36,050 nt of DNA from Allomyces macrogynus ATCC 38327 (GCA_000151295.1 GG745333.1:84083-120132); one strand, 5' to 3'; shown: positions 19,974 through 33,720, numbered from the stretch's first letter. The notes: generated from the letters alone by a model not told the origin. A program made the numbers and translations.

Positions 19974-20618
19974 GTGGCTGTGGGTGGAGAAAGGTGAGAG
20001 AGAGAGGGGACTGGGAAGCGGAAGGAAGAGACTCGTGCGAATGGGCTCGGAAAGCCGAGCTGGAGGGACTGTAGGTCGGGATAGTGGATCGGATAGGTTT
20101 AGTAGCCGCACGTGCGGCGTGCAAATCAATCTAGTTTGTTCTTTGGTCTCCGTGTGTGCGTCCTTTCCTCCGTTGGCTCCGGTAGGATTGGTTCGATGAG
20201 AGGATCACTCACTACCTATCACTTGGTCCTCTTCATACCGCTCCACCAAGAACGCAAGTCTCGTTCGACGCGCCGCGCTCTGTTCCTTGCGCTGGGAGTC
20301 GTAGGCCACATTACCGATCGAATAATTACAGAATTATCACACAAAAATGAAGCGAGAGCGGCGCTTCCACAGAACGGTTGCTTGGTCGGGAGTAAAACGT
20401 CGCGGTCGCGAAGACAACTCAGGCAACTCGACCTGCACCCGAGTTGTTGCATGTATGTTCAGATCAGTGAAATCTGCCTTCTCCACCCAGTTTCGGCGCG
20501 CTGACGGGCACGGGCACGGGTCGTGTTGTGGCCGTTGTCGAGGTGACTTGATCTAGAGAACCGCGTCGCGCATGCAAGCGCAACCAGCCTGGGCATCAAT
20601 ATGTCTTCTGCGAGAGCA
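19974..20618. other. 3' region of the GPCR gene and intergenic sequence
   Basis: Begins with a purine-rich (GA) tract at 19990-20070. No gene recognised up to the inverted ABCC fragment. Confidence 0.4.
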
Positions 20619-20964
20619 GAGTCTACAACGACGACTGCGACCTGCTCCGCTTGGCCGCATCGGCTTCCTCCGCCAACCGTCGCAACACGGCCGCGTTGGC
20701 TGCGCCCGTTTCCTCGACCACACTCGCAAAAATAGATCCGGTCTGGTTGAGCAACTCGAGCGGTGCGCCTGACTCAGCGACTTGGCCGTGGTCCATGACG
20801 AGAAGCAAGTCGTAGTCTACCAACACCCAGATCAGTCGGTACATTCCCAACCTTCTCGACCTCCACCCAAAAGACCAACCCGTACCAATGACCGTATGCA
20901 ACCGATGCGCAATTGTCAAGATCGTGACCCCGCCGAAATCGCGTCGAATCGACGCCTGGGTTGT
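20619..20964 (-). pseudogene. Recent inverted partial duplicate of the ABCC gene 3' end
   Basis: About 345 bp are nearly identical to 8340-8685 of the ABCC gene, in opposite orientation. I count about five differences (for example VESG to AESG, SMVEE to SVVEE, EEAEAAK to EEADAAK). The copy includes the last intron (matching 8420-8488) with no difference seen, so it arose by DNA duplication, not through cDNA. It contains the end of NBD2 from [11 protein letters not shown] to the stop codon and lacks all catalytic motifs, so it cannot encode a transporter. Similarity stops abruptly on both sides, just beyond the stop codon and within the NBD2 exon. No terminal repeats or target-site duplication were recognised. 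Confidence 0.92.
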
Positions 20965-21872
20965 CTTCGTCGGGAGCGCTTGAACGGGCCTTTCCTCGAA
21001 AGCGTAAGTGTCCCTGCCTGCAAGTCCGCCGCGCGATCGTCGCCCCGACCGCCGATGCTGGCTGAAGCACACGGCACGTCGCCTGCTGCGACAAGAACAA
21101 CACAGGATCGAAGCCCAGGATTGAGGTGGTGGAAGAGCACAGGTTGGCTGTGGTGGGCAACGACAGCAACGAACGCACCGGCAACTACAGTCTCCTCCAG
21201 CGCGTTACACGGCGTGGAGGACACCAGGACATGGTTGGCCGCACGCGCTTCATTCCGCGTCGAGGATGTTCCTTCTCGTGACCACGGGACCAGAGATCAG
21301 TAACCCTGGCTATTCCAAAGGCCCGGCGGCACCACCATGGCGACAGCGGCGAGGAAAATGGCGGAGGCGCTCTCCACAACAACGAACATTTCGCTGCGGT
21401 TGGGCCGCGCGGGCCATGACCGAACGACCCTGCGAACGCCAAGACTGGCGAGACTCTCTGGGAGGACTCGGTGGCTGACTCGCGTGTCAGGGACGACGGC
21501 CGACACGTGAAGCAAGAGTCGTTGGTTTGATGCCGCCAACACTGACTCGACGATGCCCCGACTCTGAAAATGCGGACCCATTTGCAAGTGCTGAGTCGTT
21601 TCAGCCCAATCCAACGCGTCGCCGAGAGCAAATCGAAGGCAGATTGAGAGGCAACGCGGCAACGCGGCACTCTGGATCAGAGAAAATCATCTTGCAACGT
21701 CATAGACCGCGCTGTATGCCAAATCTTCCGACAAACCGCGACACACCGAGCCGCAACGGGGCACGCCAACGAAATCAAACCCGAAACAAAACAAAACGAC
21801 AAAGAACGCGTGCACAGACCACAACTAGTGAACGCGTGCAACGGGAACATGCGCAGCAAACCACGGCTGCTT
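20965..21872. other. Intergenic region downstream of the CHD gene
   Basis: About 900 bp with several overlapping chance frames on both strands, none with a recognisable domain. A small tandem repeat (GGCAACGC twice) occurs at 21650-21668. Confidence 0.4.
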
Positions 21873-24800
21873 TCACTCGCCTGGTGCGGCCGGGAACCCC
21901 TTTATCCGGATCTTGAGCGGCCCGACGGGCGTCCCTTGACGACTCGACCCACTCGCCGTTGACGCCGATGCCGCGACGGGCGTCTCCGGGTCCGGCAGCA
22001 CGACCGTCTCGCCACCACCATCCTGATGCATGTGCTGTTGGCGGTACTGGAGCGGCGACGACCCCGCCGGGCTTGACCACGTCGCGCCGCCCGCCGAATC
22101 CACGTCCATATCGTCCACCGGATCATCGATCCGCGGCCGCTTACTCGGCGGAGACCCGGACGTCTCGTCGTCTTCACGCGCGCGCGTGGCGCCGGCGGCG
22201 GTGCTCGGCTGTGCCGCGAGCCATTCGGCCGACGCGAGTTGCGCGAGCGACCGCTGGTGGTCGACGTGTGCGCGCAGCGACGTGGCCACGTGGTCGAGGA
22301 GGGCCAAGTCCGGGTCGATGTCCGCGGGCCATTGCGGGACGGGCACCGTCACGACCAGGTGTCGCGGGAAACCGTCGGGGTCCATGGCCTCGATCGTGAC
22401 GCGCGTACCGCCGCCATCGACGACGGCCGGGACGGCCGCGGGCAGTTGCATGGCCGGTTCGGTGTGCGTCTCCATGGGCACCGCTGACGCGGCCACAGCC
22501 GCCGGGTCGCGGCGCGACTTCCGAATCCCGCGGTTGCGCGAGTTGATCGCGGTCGTTGGCGTCGCTTCCGGCGCACCTGCTGCAGCAGACGCAGCCGCAC
22601 GACCGCGACCCGCGCGCGCCGTGGTCGGCGTGGCCGAACCTGACGCGATCCCACCGCCCACGACGGGCGTCGCCGGCGGGGCTCCACCCTCGGCGCTTGC
22701 CTGGTTCGCAGCCGCACTGCTGCTGCCGCCATGGCCCGGCAAGTCCGTGAACGGCGGGTACGCCTCGACGAGCGGCGGCGGCACGTACCCCGGCGGCGTA
22801 TACGACGAGGGGTCCCCCTTGAACACGTTGCGCGACGCAACGAGCGTGCACAGCGTCTCGAGCCGCTTGGTGATGATCGTGTCCTTGGGCCATGGCAGCC
22901 CGGCCAGGACCGTCAAGTGCGACTTGCGGTCGGGCAGGGGCGGCGGATCGACATTGCTGCCATTGGCGGCACGGTGCTGTTCAGCGATTTGCGCAAACGG
23001 GAACGCCGGGTCCGCGACGAGCGACTCGTACCGCGAGTACCCGTGCTGCGAGATGCCTTGCAGGAGAGCCTTGTCGTGTGTGCCCGGGATCCACCAGTCG
23101 GGCAAACCGACAGCGCGCTTGGCCTGCGCAAGGAGCGCGTCAATGTGCGGCGACGGCAAGACATGCATGCGCAAATGTTCGAGAAACTCGGTGCGCTTGA
23201 AGAGCTTGCGCGCTTTGTCGAGCGTGTACTCGTCGTCGCCATCCAACTTGTCGGCCGGGCGCAGGCACGGCTGGCCCGTGACGCGCGACAGTTCGGCATC
23301 GAGCAAGAACTTGCACTGCGCGACCATATGGTTGTAGTACTCGTCGAGCACTTCGTCGGGCTTGTGCGTCAAGTGCGCCGACTCCTTGATCTGGTCCCAA
23401 TCAATCACGAGCGTGCCGTCGCCCTCGTCGGCGGGACGCAACAGAATCCCGAGACAGCAAATAGTGCGGAAAAAATCGGTGCGCTCGCGCTTGTTCCACC
23501 GGTAGGATCGCGCGTCCGGCTGCTCGTCGGCGACCGTCAAGTCCGTGACCGAGGCAGTCGTCGGGTTCGCGGCCGCCGCGGCCGCTGCTTCCAGGAGCTG
23601 TGCCTGCTGCGCCTGCTGCTCGAGCAACGCCGCCTGCTGCTGCCGCTTCTTGTTATCGCGCATCACGGCCTGCACGACGCGGCGCAACCGCGCGCCAATC
23701 TCCGATTTGGACGGCCACGCATAGAGCGTCGGGTCGTCGGGTTCCGGCAACGTCGGATCCACCTCGTCGTCATCATCCCCCTCGTCGTCCTGGTTATCCG
23801 ACTCTTCCCCACCCCCGCCGGCCTTCTTGCTCTTGCTCTTTCCCTTTTTCTGGTTCTCCTGGAACGTGGCCGGATCGTACCGACGGCGTGCAAACACGAG
23901 GTCGCGGTCGCGGCGCAACGGGCGGAAAATATGATACCCGTGCTTGACGATCCCAATCAGCATATCGCGGTCCTCGTCGGGCCCCCACCAGGGCGCCGGC
24001 GGCCGCGTGAGCGGCGGCACTTTAATCGTGCGCTGCGCGAGCTCAAAATCCTCGTTCGGCACCATGTCGTGCACCTGTTTTAGCAACTGGATCCGGGCTA
24101 CCATGAACCGCGCCTTTTTCTCGACCGAGTCGCGGTACTCCTGGGGTGCCTGCAAGAGAAACGACTTGTACTCGGCGGCCTGCTTGGCCGTGGCGCCGGG
24201 GTACGGCAGCGGCGATTCGGGCGGATTACAGAAGGGGTCGCAGTGCTCGGCGACGACAGCCTCGAGATCGGCCATCGCCTGCGCGTCCTCGGCCGGGTTC
24301 AATGTCGACACGAGGAACCGGATCAAGTCGCGCGCGCAGACGCGCAAGTCAGCGACCGACCGCCGCGGGCACGCGGCCTGCAATTTCGCCCATTTCCAGA
24401 CACCGTAGACCATGAGCCGCCGCTCAAAGTAGAGTTTTTCCGTCGGCGACCACTTGAGCGCGGCCGACGCGTCGGTCGGTTCGCCGTCGTCGAGAAGGGA
24501 CTGCGACCCGCCACGGTCAGAGCGGCGGCTCGCCGCGGCCGAACTCGATGCGGGCTCCGCTTTGCTCGCGCAACTGCTCGTAGGCGCGGGGCCACCGGGG
24601 CGGGGTTGCGGCGGTCATGATCAGCGCTTGGGTCCCGCCGGTCTCTCGTCCGTGACCGTCACTGCGGCGCGCTCGCAACTTATCCCAGAACAGCGGATCA
24701 TTCACATCAATATCTGCATGGTCCTGGTCGGTCGCAAACGAGGCTTTCGAGAAAATCGACCCGGCATTCGCCGAATTATCGTGCTTGATCACGGTCGCGC

Positions 24801-27800
24801 GCCGCTCGAGGATCTGGTCAATGTCCTCGGAACAGAACGCATTGGCCTCGGTATCGTCGAGAAACGCGCCGTAGGCGCCCTTCTTGAGCAGTTCCTCGAC
24901 CTCCTTCTTCGACAACTTGCGCTCGCCCGGGTCGTCGCCGCAGGCCGCCTGCGCGTCCATTTTCTGTAACACGGCCTTGTCGAGCCCGAGCTTGAACCCG
25001 GCACGGTCAAACATTTCCTTTTCGTACGTGTTGCGCGTGATGAGTCGGTAGATCTGGACAGGTTTCTTTTGGCCGATGCGGTGGCACCGCGCCTGCGCCT
25101 GCAAGTCGTTCTGCGGGTTCCAATCTAAATGAGACGAAAGAGTTGCACGTCAGTTCCCGATCATCCGTGCCGCGCGATAGGATCACGACCCACAAGTTCA
25201 ACGTACCGCTATCGAAAATGATCGCCGTGTCGGCGGCCGTTAAGTTGATCCCAACACCCCCCGCGCGCGTGCACAGCAAGAACACAAATGACTCGGACTC
25301 GGGTGCCGAGAACCGATCAATCGCGGCCTGCCGCTCGGACCCGCGAATATTGCCATCGATGCGTTCGAACCGGTACGACTGGCCGCGCAGGTAATCGGCG
25401 AGAATGTCGAGGCACTTGGTCATTTGCGAAAAGATCAGGACCTTGTGCCCGCCGGCCTGCAGCTTGCGCAGCAACTTATCGAGCAGTACGAGTTTCCCGG
25501 ACGCCTGGACCATGCACTGGTACTGCTGTTCCGGCGTATGCGCATTCGCGTCGGTGAGAATCAAATCTTCGGCGCCGGCGAGCAGGTACGGATGAATGCA
25601 GCACTTGCGCAGTTCCATGACGACGTTGATGAGCGACGGCAGCGAGTCGCGTCCCTTGGCGCCCTTTTTCAACATCGAGAAGTTGCGTTCGAGAATCGCG
25701 CGGTACCATTTTTTCTGAATGTTGGTGAGCTCCACTTCGACCACCGTCTCTTCCTTGATCGGGATCGATTTCTCGACGTCTTCCTTGAGTCGCCGTAGCA
25801 TGAGCGGCTGCAGCAACTGCTGGAGCCGCTCCACGTCGGACGACGTCTTGAGCGACCCGTACTGCGCCATGAACGACTTTTCCGAAGGGAACTTGTCAGG
25901 CTCGAGAAAGTGCAATAGCGCCCACAGCTCGTCGAGCGAGTTTTGAAGCGGCGTGCCCGTCTAGAGTAATCCACGGTGGTCGTGTCAGTTCGCGGCACCG
26001 ATGCTCAAACCGCATGGAATGAATGCAACAGTGAACGTACCAAGAGGACGCGATGGTCCATGGAGAACCCCTTGAGCAGTTCCGAGATCTTGGACGACTT
26101 GTTTTTCAGCTTATGCGCCTCGTCCAACACACACGCGCGCCACTGAATCGGCCTCAGCTGCGCGACCCCCGCCATGGCCATTTCGTACGTCGTGATGAGC
26201 ACATCAAACTTGAACAAGTTCGGCACGAGCGCGCCGCGCGCGTCCTTCCAATAATACTCGGTGTCGACAATCAAGTTGCGCGACGCGGCGTTGCCGTGGT
26301 AGACGATCACGTTCATGTCGGTCCAGTGCTTGAACTCGCGCTCCCAGTGCGGGACCGTCGAGAGCGGCGCGACAACAAGGAACGGGCCGCGGACACCGAA
26401 TTCGCGCCAAAGCTGGTAGAGGAACGAGACAGACTGGACTGTCTTGCCGAGCCCCATTTCGTCGGCCATGATGGACGACTGGTTGCGCAGCCAGCAATGC
26501 AGCAGCCAGTTGACGCCCTCGAGCTGGTACGCGCGCAATTGGTTGCCGTTCTTGAACGCGGGCGACGCCGGGTACTTGGTCCACTGGTCGACCGACGGTT
26601 TCGGCGGCGTCGGCGTGCGCTTGTAGTTTGGTACGTCGCGGCGCGCGTGAAACTCGGCAACCGCGTCCGGGTTGAGTTCGTCGCACGTGTCCTTGGTCTC
26701 CCAAGTTGCCTGGTCGTAGCTTAAGTTCTCCCACTTGACGAGGTAGTAAACGTCGTCGGTGCCGCGGGCGTCGCGCACTTCGCCCTCGTCCAGGATGCGG
26801 TCAATGCGCAAGTAGGCCGGGTTGAACCCGTCGTCGCCCCAGACCGCATGGTCGACGGCGTTCTGCTTGTCGAGGAACCGCTTGATCCGTTGCCCGCCGT
26901 TCACTTGCGCCTCGATGGTTGCCTGCGGCACCCACTCGCGGTGCAGGTACGACCAGTGCTTCCACTTGACGAGAAACTCGCGCGTGCCCAGGACGCTCGG
27001 GTCGGGCCGGTGCGCGAGCAGTTTCTCCACGACTTTCGGCTCAAAGTGCGCAAACGGGATCACAACACTATCGTACGGCACGCGCCACGACGTGCCCCCC
27101 GAGCCCGATGAGCTCCCTGTCGGCGTGCCCGCACGGGACGAACCCGCACGCCGTCCACGCGCGGGCGACGAGTTCGTTCCACAGGGCTTGGACTTTGCAA
27201 TCGCGCTCGCGGCCGCGCGACGCCGCGGTGCGCTGCGGCTCGACCCGGCGTCCGACTCGTCCGACGAATCGACGTCCACGTCCATATCGTCGTCGTCGTC
27301 GGCCGACGACAGGTCCGACTCGGACGTGTTGCCACCATTGGCGCGGCGGTACGCGGCAGCGGGTGCGCGTGCGCGGGCCGCGGGTACCGGCGGTGCCTTG
27401 GAAGCGACTGCGCCGAGTGACAAGTCGTCGTCGTCATCATATTCCTCCTCTTCGTCAGTCGAGGTCGCGTCGTCGCTCGAATCGACGGCAATCCGCGGTG
27501 CACGCTTGCGCCGCTGCTGCGCGGCCGTGGCCGCGGCCGACACGGATACTTTACCGGCCACGGCGGGCGCTTTCCCAGCGACGGCCGGGACCTTGCCCGC
27601 GACCGTGGAGCGCGCCGGCGGCGGCAGCGGTGGGGTCCATGAAGGTGACGGCGAGTCGCTTTGGCTGGCGAGGAACGGGTTCGCGGCAAAGTAGGGCCGC
27701 GCGCCAGGGCCGGCGGCGGCGACGTTGGTTGGGGCCGCGACGCCCGGCGACGGGTAGGCGGCGCCACGGTACATGGCGGTGGCGGGCGGTGGGGCGCCGG

Positions 27801-27912
27801 GGTACGGGGGTCTTGATGGGTCGGACTGGCGGCAAGGGGCAAAGGGAGGGTCAGATATCAGTCCAGCCGATGCCTCGGCCGAATGGGACAAGAAGGGCAG
27901 CGCGCGCACCAT
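21873..27912 (-). CDS. CHD subfamily III (CHD6-9/Kismet-like) chromatin-remodelling ATPase, ~1908 residues
   Basis: Nuclear ATP-dependent nucleosome remodeller. Exons in coding order: 27912-27910 (ATG only), 27825-26041, 25960-25207, 25124-24596, 24528-21873; the last junction is uncertain, the rest are supported by motif continuity. Seen: disordered acidic/Ser-rich N-terminus; tandem chromodomains (~256-390; [36 protein letters not shown]); SNF2 ATPase with DEMGLGKT (~458) and DEAH (~571); HELICc with [17 protein letters not shown] and [15 protein letters not shown]. The stretch [19 protein letters not shown], then [17 protein letters not shown] and DPLFWDKL is diagnostic of CHD7-like rather than CHD1 or Mi-2 proteins. 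Two downstream segments, [20 protein letters not shown] and [20 protein letters not shown], match the WW-HGY repeats of CHD7. The first intron follows the start codon directly. As far as I know this subfamily is missing from Dikarya, so it supports an early-diverging fungus. Confidence 0.9.
24529..24595 (-). other. Uncertain splice junction or frameshift in the CHD gene
   Basis: Between [13 protein letters not shown] and [17 protein letters not shown] the open frame changes. A 67-nt GT-AG intron (donor GTGGCC, acceptor GGCGAG) joins the frames but has a poor donor, no clear branch site and no pyrimidine tract. A longer intron using an AG near 24555, or a one-base error, would also work. Homology on both sides shows that both frames are coding. 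Confidence 0.4.
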
Positions 27913-29330
27913 TCTGGTTCGTGTCGTTCTGCAACTCGCGTGTCAAAATCAGACCGCTAAATATGGACGAGACGCGCGAGAGAGGGCCGTCGGCGGGTCA
28001 GTTCCTCGAGTTCGTGGTGGGACATGGCGGCCCTGTCGGTCAGCTGGTTGGCCAGCCTGTCGGCCTCGTCCACTTGTCCACCTGCACCATCGCCGGCCAC
28101 GCTCACTGCCATCCCCACCCCTCCTTGAACCCATCGGCCAGCCCCGCTCTCCCTCAGCTCGTCCTCCCATGCGGACGGGTTCAAGACCGATGGAGACCGG
28201 TTGGAAGACGGTGACACTCGGACGGGCAGAAGACCAGCCGACCGGCGGCCAGCCGAACGGAACGGCCGCCAACATCCTCCTGTTGCCGCCAACTTGCCAG
28301 CCGTCGTCGTGCTCGCCGGCCTCCAAACCGTCGACGAAGGCTGCTTGCAGCCCGATGCGCGCAGTAGCCGGTCTCGCACGCCCGGATCCATGGCCGCGAG
28401 CCGACCGGCCGACCGCTGTTGTCGCTGAAGTCGAAGCGCTGGCCATACCGTTCGTGACTTGCCGGTCGTCGTCGTCGTCGATGCCGAGTCGATGCAAGGG
28501 GTGAGAGCTCGCGCTCGCGAGAGAGAGGAGAGGAGAAGGGGCCTCGCGCGCGCCGCGGTGGAGACGAAAGTGCGGTGGCGCGCGCGCTCGCCGTCGTGTC
28601 GTGTCGTCCCGGTCTGTGCGCGGTGGTGTGCCCGCGCGCGCGCTTCAGGCTCTTCTCTCCCGCGCCCGCCCGCCCCGCCGCCGCGCGCCCGCTCAACACT
28701 ACACCGCGGCACATCAACGACGTGCTCCCGTGAGCGCACGCCACGCCCCGCCTCCCCGAAAGTCTGCGTCACCACACTTCTCCGTCACGATCCTTTCTCC
28801 CCGAGAGCTCGTCATGCAACCTGAGCGCGAGCTGCGCGACGAACTTTGCCTTGATGGCTCTGCCCCCACAAGCATAACATGCTGCACCCGGTTCCAACGC
28901 CGATGGCCATCTCACGGCCTTAATGATGGCCATATCTTCGACGACCCGCGCGACTCGCTCGCTAGCGGCAACCCATCCTTCTTTCGCCGTCGGCTTCGCT
29001 CCAGCGTCGTACCGGTCGGCAGCCCTCAGCTGCAGCTCCTCGCGCGAGAGCGATTGCTGCAGGCGCGCGCGGCACAAGGGGGCGTTCCGCGTCAGCACGA
29101 ACGTCTCTCCCCGCTTCCATTCAACGCAAAGCCGGCGAATGCGTTCCGTTCCTTGCAGCACCAGTGCGTGCCCTTCCGCTGCACCGTTCTCTTGTCTCCT
29201 GTCCTTCCGCCGCACCCTTCTCTTGTCTCCCTGGCAGAGTGGAGGATAGGACGAAATGCTGAGGCACCAACCGGCGGTATAAAATGTCGTTTACTTGTCA
29301 CGTGACAGAACTCCTGTGGGGGCTTCCAGC
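27913..29330. other. Intergenic region upstream of the CHD gene
   Basis: About 1.4 kb, very GC- and CpG-rich with CGCGCG tracts (28500-28690). A minus-strand frame ending at 27957 finishes with a charged, helix-like segment (DEADRLANQLTDRAAMSHHE) only 44 bp upstream of the CHD start, but it has no recognisable domain and could not be joined in frame to the CHD exons. Treated as non-coding. Confidence 0.4.
29278..29284 (+). promoter_or_regulatory. TATA element upstream of tRNA-Val
   Basis: TATAAAA lies 47 bp upstream of the mature tRNA 5' end. Upstream TATA-like elements aid TFIIIB placement at fungal tRNA genes. Confidence 0.5.
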
Positions 29331-29405
29331 GTCAACCTGGTGTAGTTGGTCTATCACATGCGCCTCACACGCGCAAGGTCGCCAGTTCGAACCTGGCGGT
29401 TGACA
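29331..29405 (+). tRNA. tRNA-Val (anticodon CAC)
   Basis: Acceptor GTCAACC pairs with GGTTGAC, discriminator A. D arm TGGTGTAGTTGGTCTATCA; anticodon arm TGCGC-CTCACAC-GCGCA with CAC at 29366-29368; T arm GCCAGTTCGAACCTGGC. It is 75 nt without an intron, and CCA is not encoded. Eukaryotic type A and B boxes are present. Confidence 0.93.
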
Positions 29406-30044
29406 TGGCATCGCAATCAGGTCCACACCCAATGTTTTCTGGTGGACTCAGTGTCTTATTTTGTCCCTGTAAAGGGTTCCCAAATGCATTTGTACACGAC
29501 AGAACGGCCTTACTTGTCAATTTTGGCACCCTCCTTTTCCACCGAGTCAATCCTGCTCGACTCTGGCCATCAACACAGGAAATAAATCGTAGAACTCACT
29601 GAGTAACAGGAGTCTTGCCATCCGCCTAAACGTTGCCATCGTTGTGCTGGGTGCATTGGCTGCATCAAAGCGCGGGTTCGAACCTGACCGCTGGCAAGAT
29701 GTCTCTTGTCTTCACTCTCGAAGACCGACAAATGAGGGCGAGCGAGGTTGTGATTGTGGAGGACAATGATTGTCAGCAGGCGTCTATCTTTGTTGGCTTT
29801 GGATGGACTTCAAAAATCACAACGTGGAAACCGCCCACCGATATTCTGCGTCCACGAACACTGCCTCCCTCTCCCCACGACAGGCCAACCTGGAGCCTCG
29901 GCATCGGGTGGACACGATAGCGGCGCTGGCCCTCTGGGGTTGCTGGGCCACGCTGGAGATCCATTGACTATGGCGTGACGTTTGGCTCATGCGTTGGCAA
30001 CACGCGCAAGCGGCAGCCACTATATTCCCGCCCCCTCCCATCCC
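29406..30044. other. Intergenic region between tRNA-Val and the NKAP-like gene
   Basis: Lower GC than the neighbourhood. Apart from a tRNA-like remnant at 29633-29697 nothing is recognised. Confidence 0.4.
29633..29697 (+). other. tRNA-like remnant with B-box
   Basis: The 65-nt segment has end-pairing arms TTGCCA and TGGCAA, an A-box-like TGTGCTGGGTGC and a B-box-like GGGTTCGAACC. There is no room for a normal anticodon arm and the T stem pairs poorly, so it is probably a degenerate tRNA or tRNA-derived repeat. Confidence 0.3.
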
Positions 30045-32085
<2,041 letters not shown>

Positions 32086-32087
32086 TC

Positions 32088-33190
32088 AAAAATTGAAACA
32101 GAAGCCAGCCAGCACCACCCATGATGGCTACTGACCCCAACAACTTTGACTGGCCCTGGCCTCTCATGGCCCCCACACCTGTGCCAACAGATTCAGCATG
32201 TAGCATGTGCACTGCACTTCTTGGGGGCTTGACCACGTCCTTGACCGCGCGCGCCCACAACTCGCCACACAAGTCGACCATTGACGTCTTGCCCATCATC
32301 ACTGCATTGAGCCCCAGCAGGCCCAAGACATGCAGTGCTTAAAAGGACATGCCAGACCATGTCATTGTTGTGTCAGGTGACCCAAACGCTGACATGATCC
32401 CAGTGCTAGGCGCAAGGAGATAGTTCGGACAAAGGTGGGCGGTATGAGGAGAAGCGAGAGCAGGGAGGGAGGTGGAGGGAGACTGTTGGTGATGTTGGTC
32501 ACACCAACTATGATCAACCTGCACACCAAGGCTGGGCTCACAAGACTCGTGTCAATGGCAAAGTTGCTGAGCTGAGTGCTGCAATGGTCAATGGATGCTT
32601 GTGACCACTCCACAGCCTTGTTCAACATGGAATTGAACAAGCCACCAACCAACATGCCACACTGACAATGACCAGGACCACAGCAATGAGTGATGGTGCA
32701 ACCATGATGACAAAGACCACAATGACAACTGTGGAGAGCATACTTGATGATGGCTGCACTGCCACTCACACCCTGTGCTGCAATCCTGTCAAGCCTGCAC
32801 AACACATCAGAGATCATACTGGACCCAGCCTCATTCAACGCCTAGTTGATGGGCATGGACCCAAGGGCCAGTCTCACTGGTGCAACCTGGTGAACAAGGC
32901 AGCAACTGCACCTTGATGGTGATGAGCTGTGCAGCCTTGTAGATGCTGTAGATCTTGCTGCCAATGATCCCTGTGGCAAATGTGCCATAGCTATCACAAT
33001 GCAAATAAGAGCGTCAGCACAAACTGCGAATCTGCAACACACGGATCACAAGAAATTACCCATTCCCATCTGTGTTGGATGAATTGGTGAGAGTTCTGTC
33101 ATCACCTTGGAAATGAATAGTGCAAGAACCACCACACCACAGCCAGTCAAAAAGAGTCTATGCTGAGCTTGACAAGGACCAGAAGAGCCA
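32088..33190. other. CpG-depleted, TpG/CpA-rich block
   Basis: By eye, 32457-33010 contains only two CpG dinucleotides (near 32548 and 32838) in about 555 bp, and 32088-32236 has none, while surrounding genes have a CpG every few bases. A short CpG-containing island at 32238-32300 interrupts it. TG and CA dinucleotides are abundant, as expected from deamination of methylated CpG. Confidence 0.8.
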
Positions 33191-33720
33191 CAAGAACGTC
33201 CCCAATTGACCGGATTCAACTCGGTCTGCACACAAGCGCCTGTGGGAATGGCAGCGGGCAAGCACCAGAGCAGAGCAGCAACCAGCAGTGTCGCTGCGAT
33301 GTTCCTTTCGCACCTTTCGCGTTGCGTTTCGTGCAACGCAACCGCAAACCCTAACCGCGCTTCCGTCGCCAAACACGCCAACCGCCTGCTGCTGTCGCAC
33401 CACCACCACCGGCGACCACCGACGACCGCCGACCAACGAGCCGACACCAGCACTGGCCGGCGCCACCACGCCGACTGATCGCACACGCGGAATAACGCCC
33501 CCCAACGCTTCGATCCTGCCTGCCACCCTGCCGTGCCGTGCCGTGCCTGATCCGCCGCGCAAGCAGCCCGCTCGATCGCGCTCCGTTCCACTCTCGCGCA
33601 CGCACACGCCCACGCACGCCTTGCATCCGCGGCAGGCCGCCACCGTCGTCACGCTCGCCGTCCTGGCCGACCCCGCTCCAGTTCCAGTTCCCGTTTCGTA
33701 CCCCCCCACCAAAGATCACG
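33191..33720. other. Promoter and 5' leader of the DUF2408 gene
   Basis: Pyrimidine- and CA-rich sequence without a convincing TATA box. The coding frame is open upstream to 33538, but the ATG at 33721 fits the conserved N-terminus. Confidence 0.4.

Noticed and set aside
20782..21303. Plus-strand frame beginning inside the inverted ABCC fragment
   Set aside because: It is the antisense of the duplicated NBD2 piece continuing into unrelated sequence, with no recognisable domain.
22731..24083. 450-residue plus-strand frame
   Set aside because: Shadow of the CHD gene; arginine/valine-rich composition typical of the opposite strand of GC-rich coding DNA.
27957..28775. Minus-strand frame just upstream of the CHD start
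   Set aside because: Only its last ~40 residues look helix-like. It cannot be spliced in frame to the CHD gene with plausible signals, and no family is recognised.
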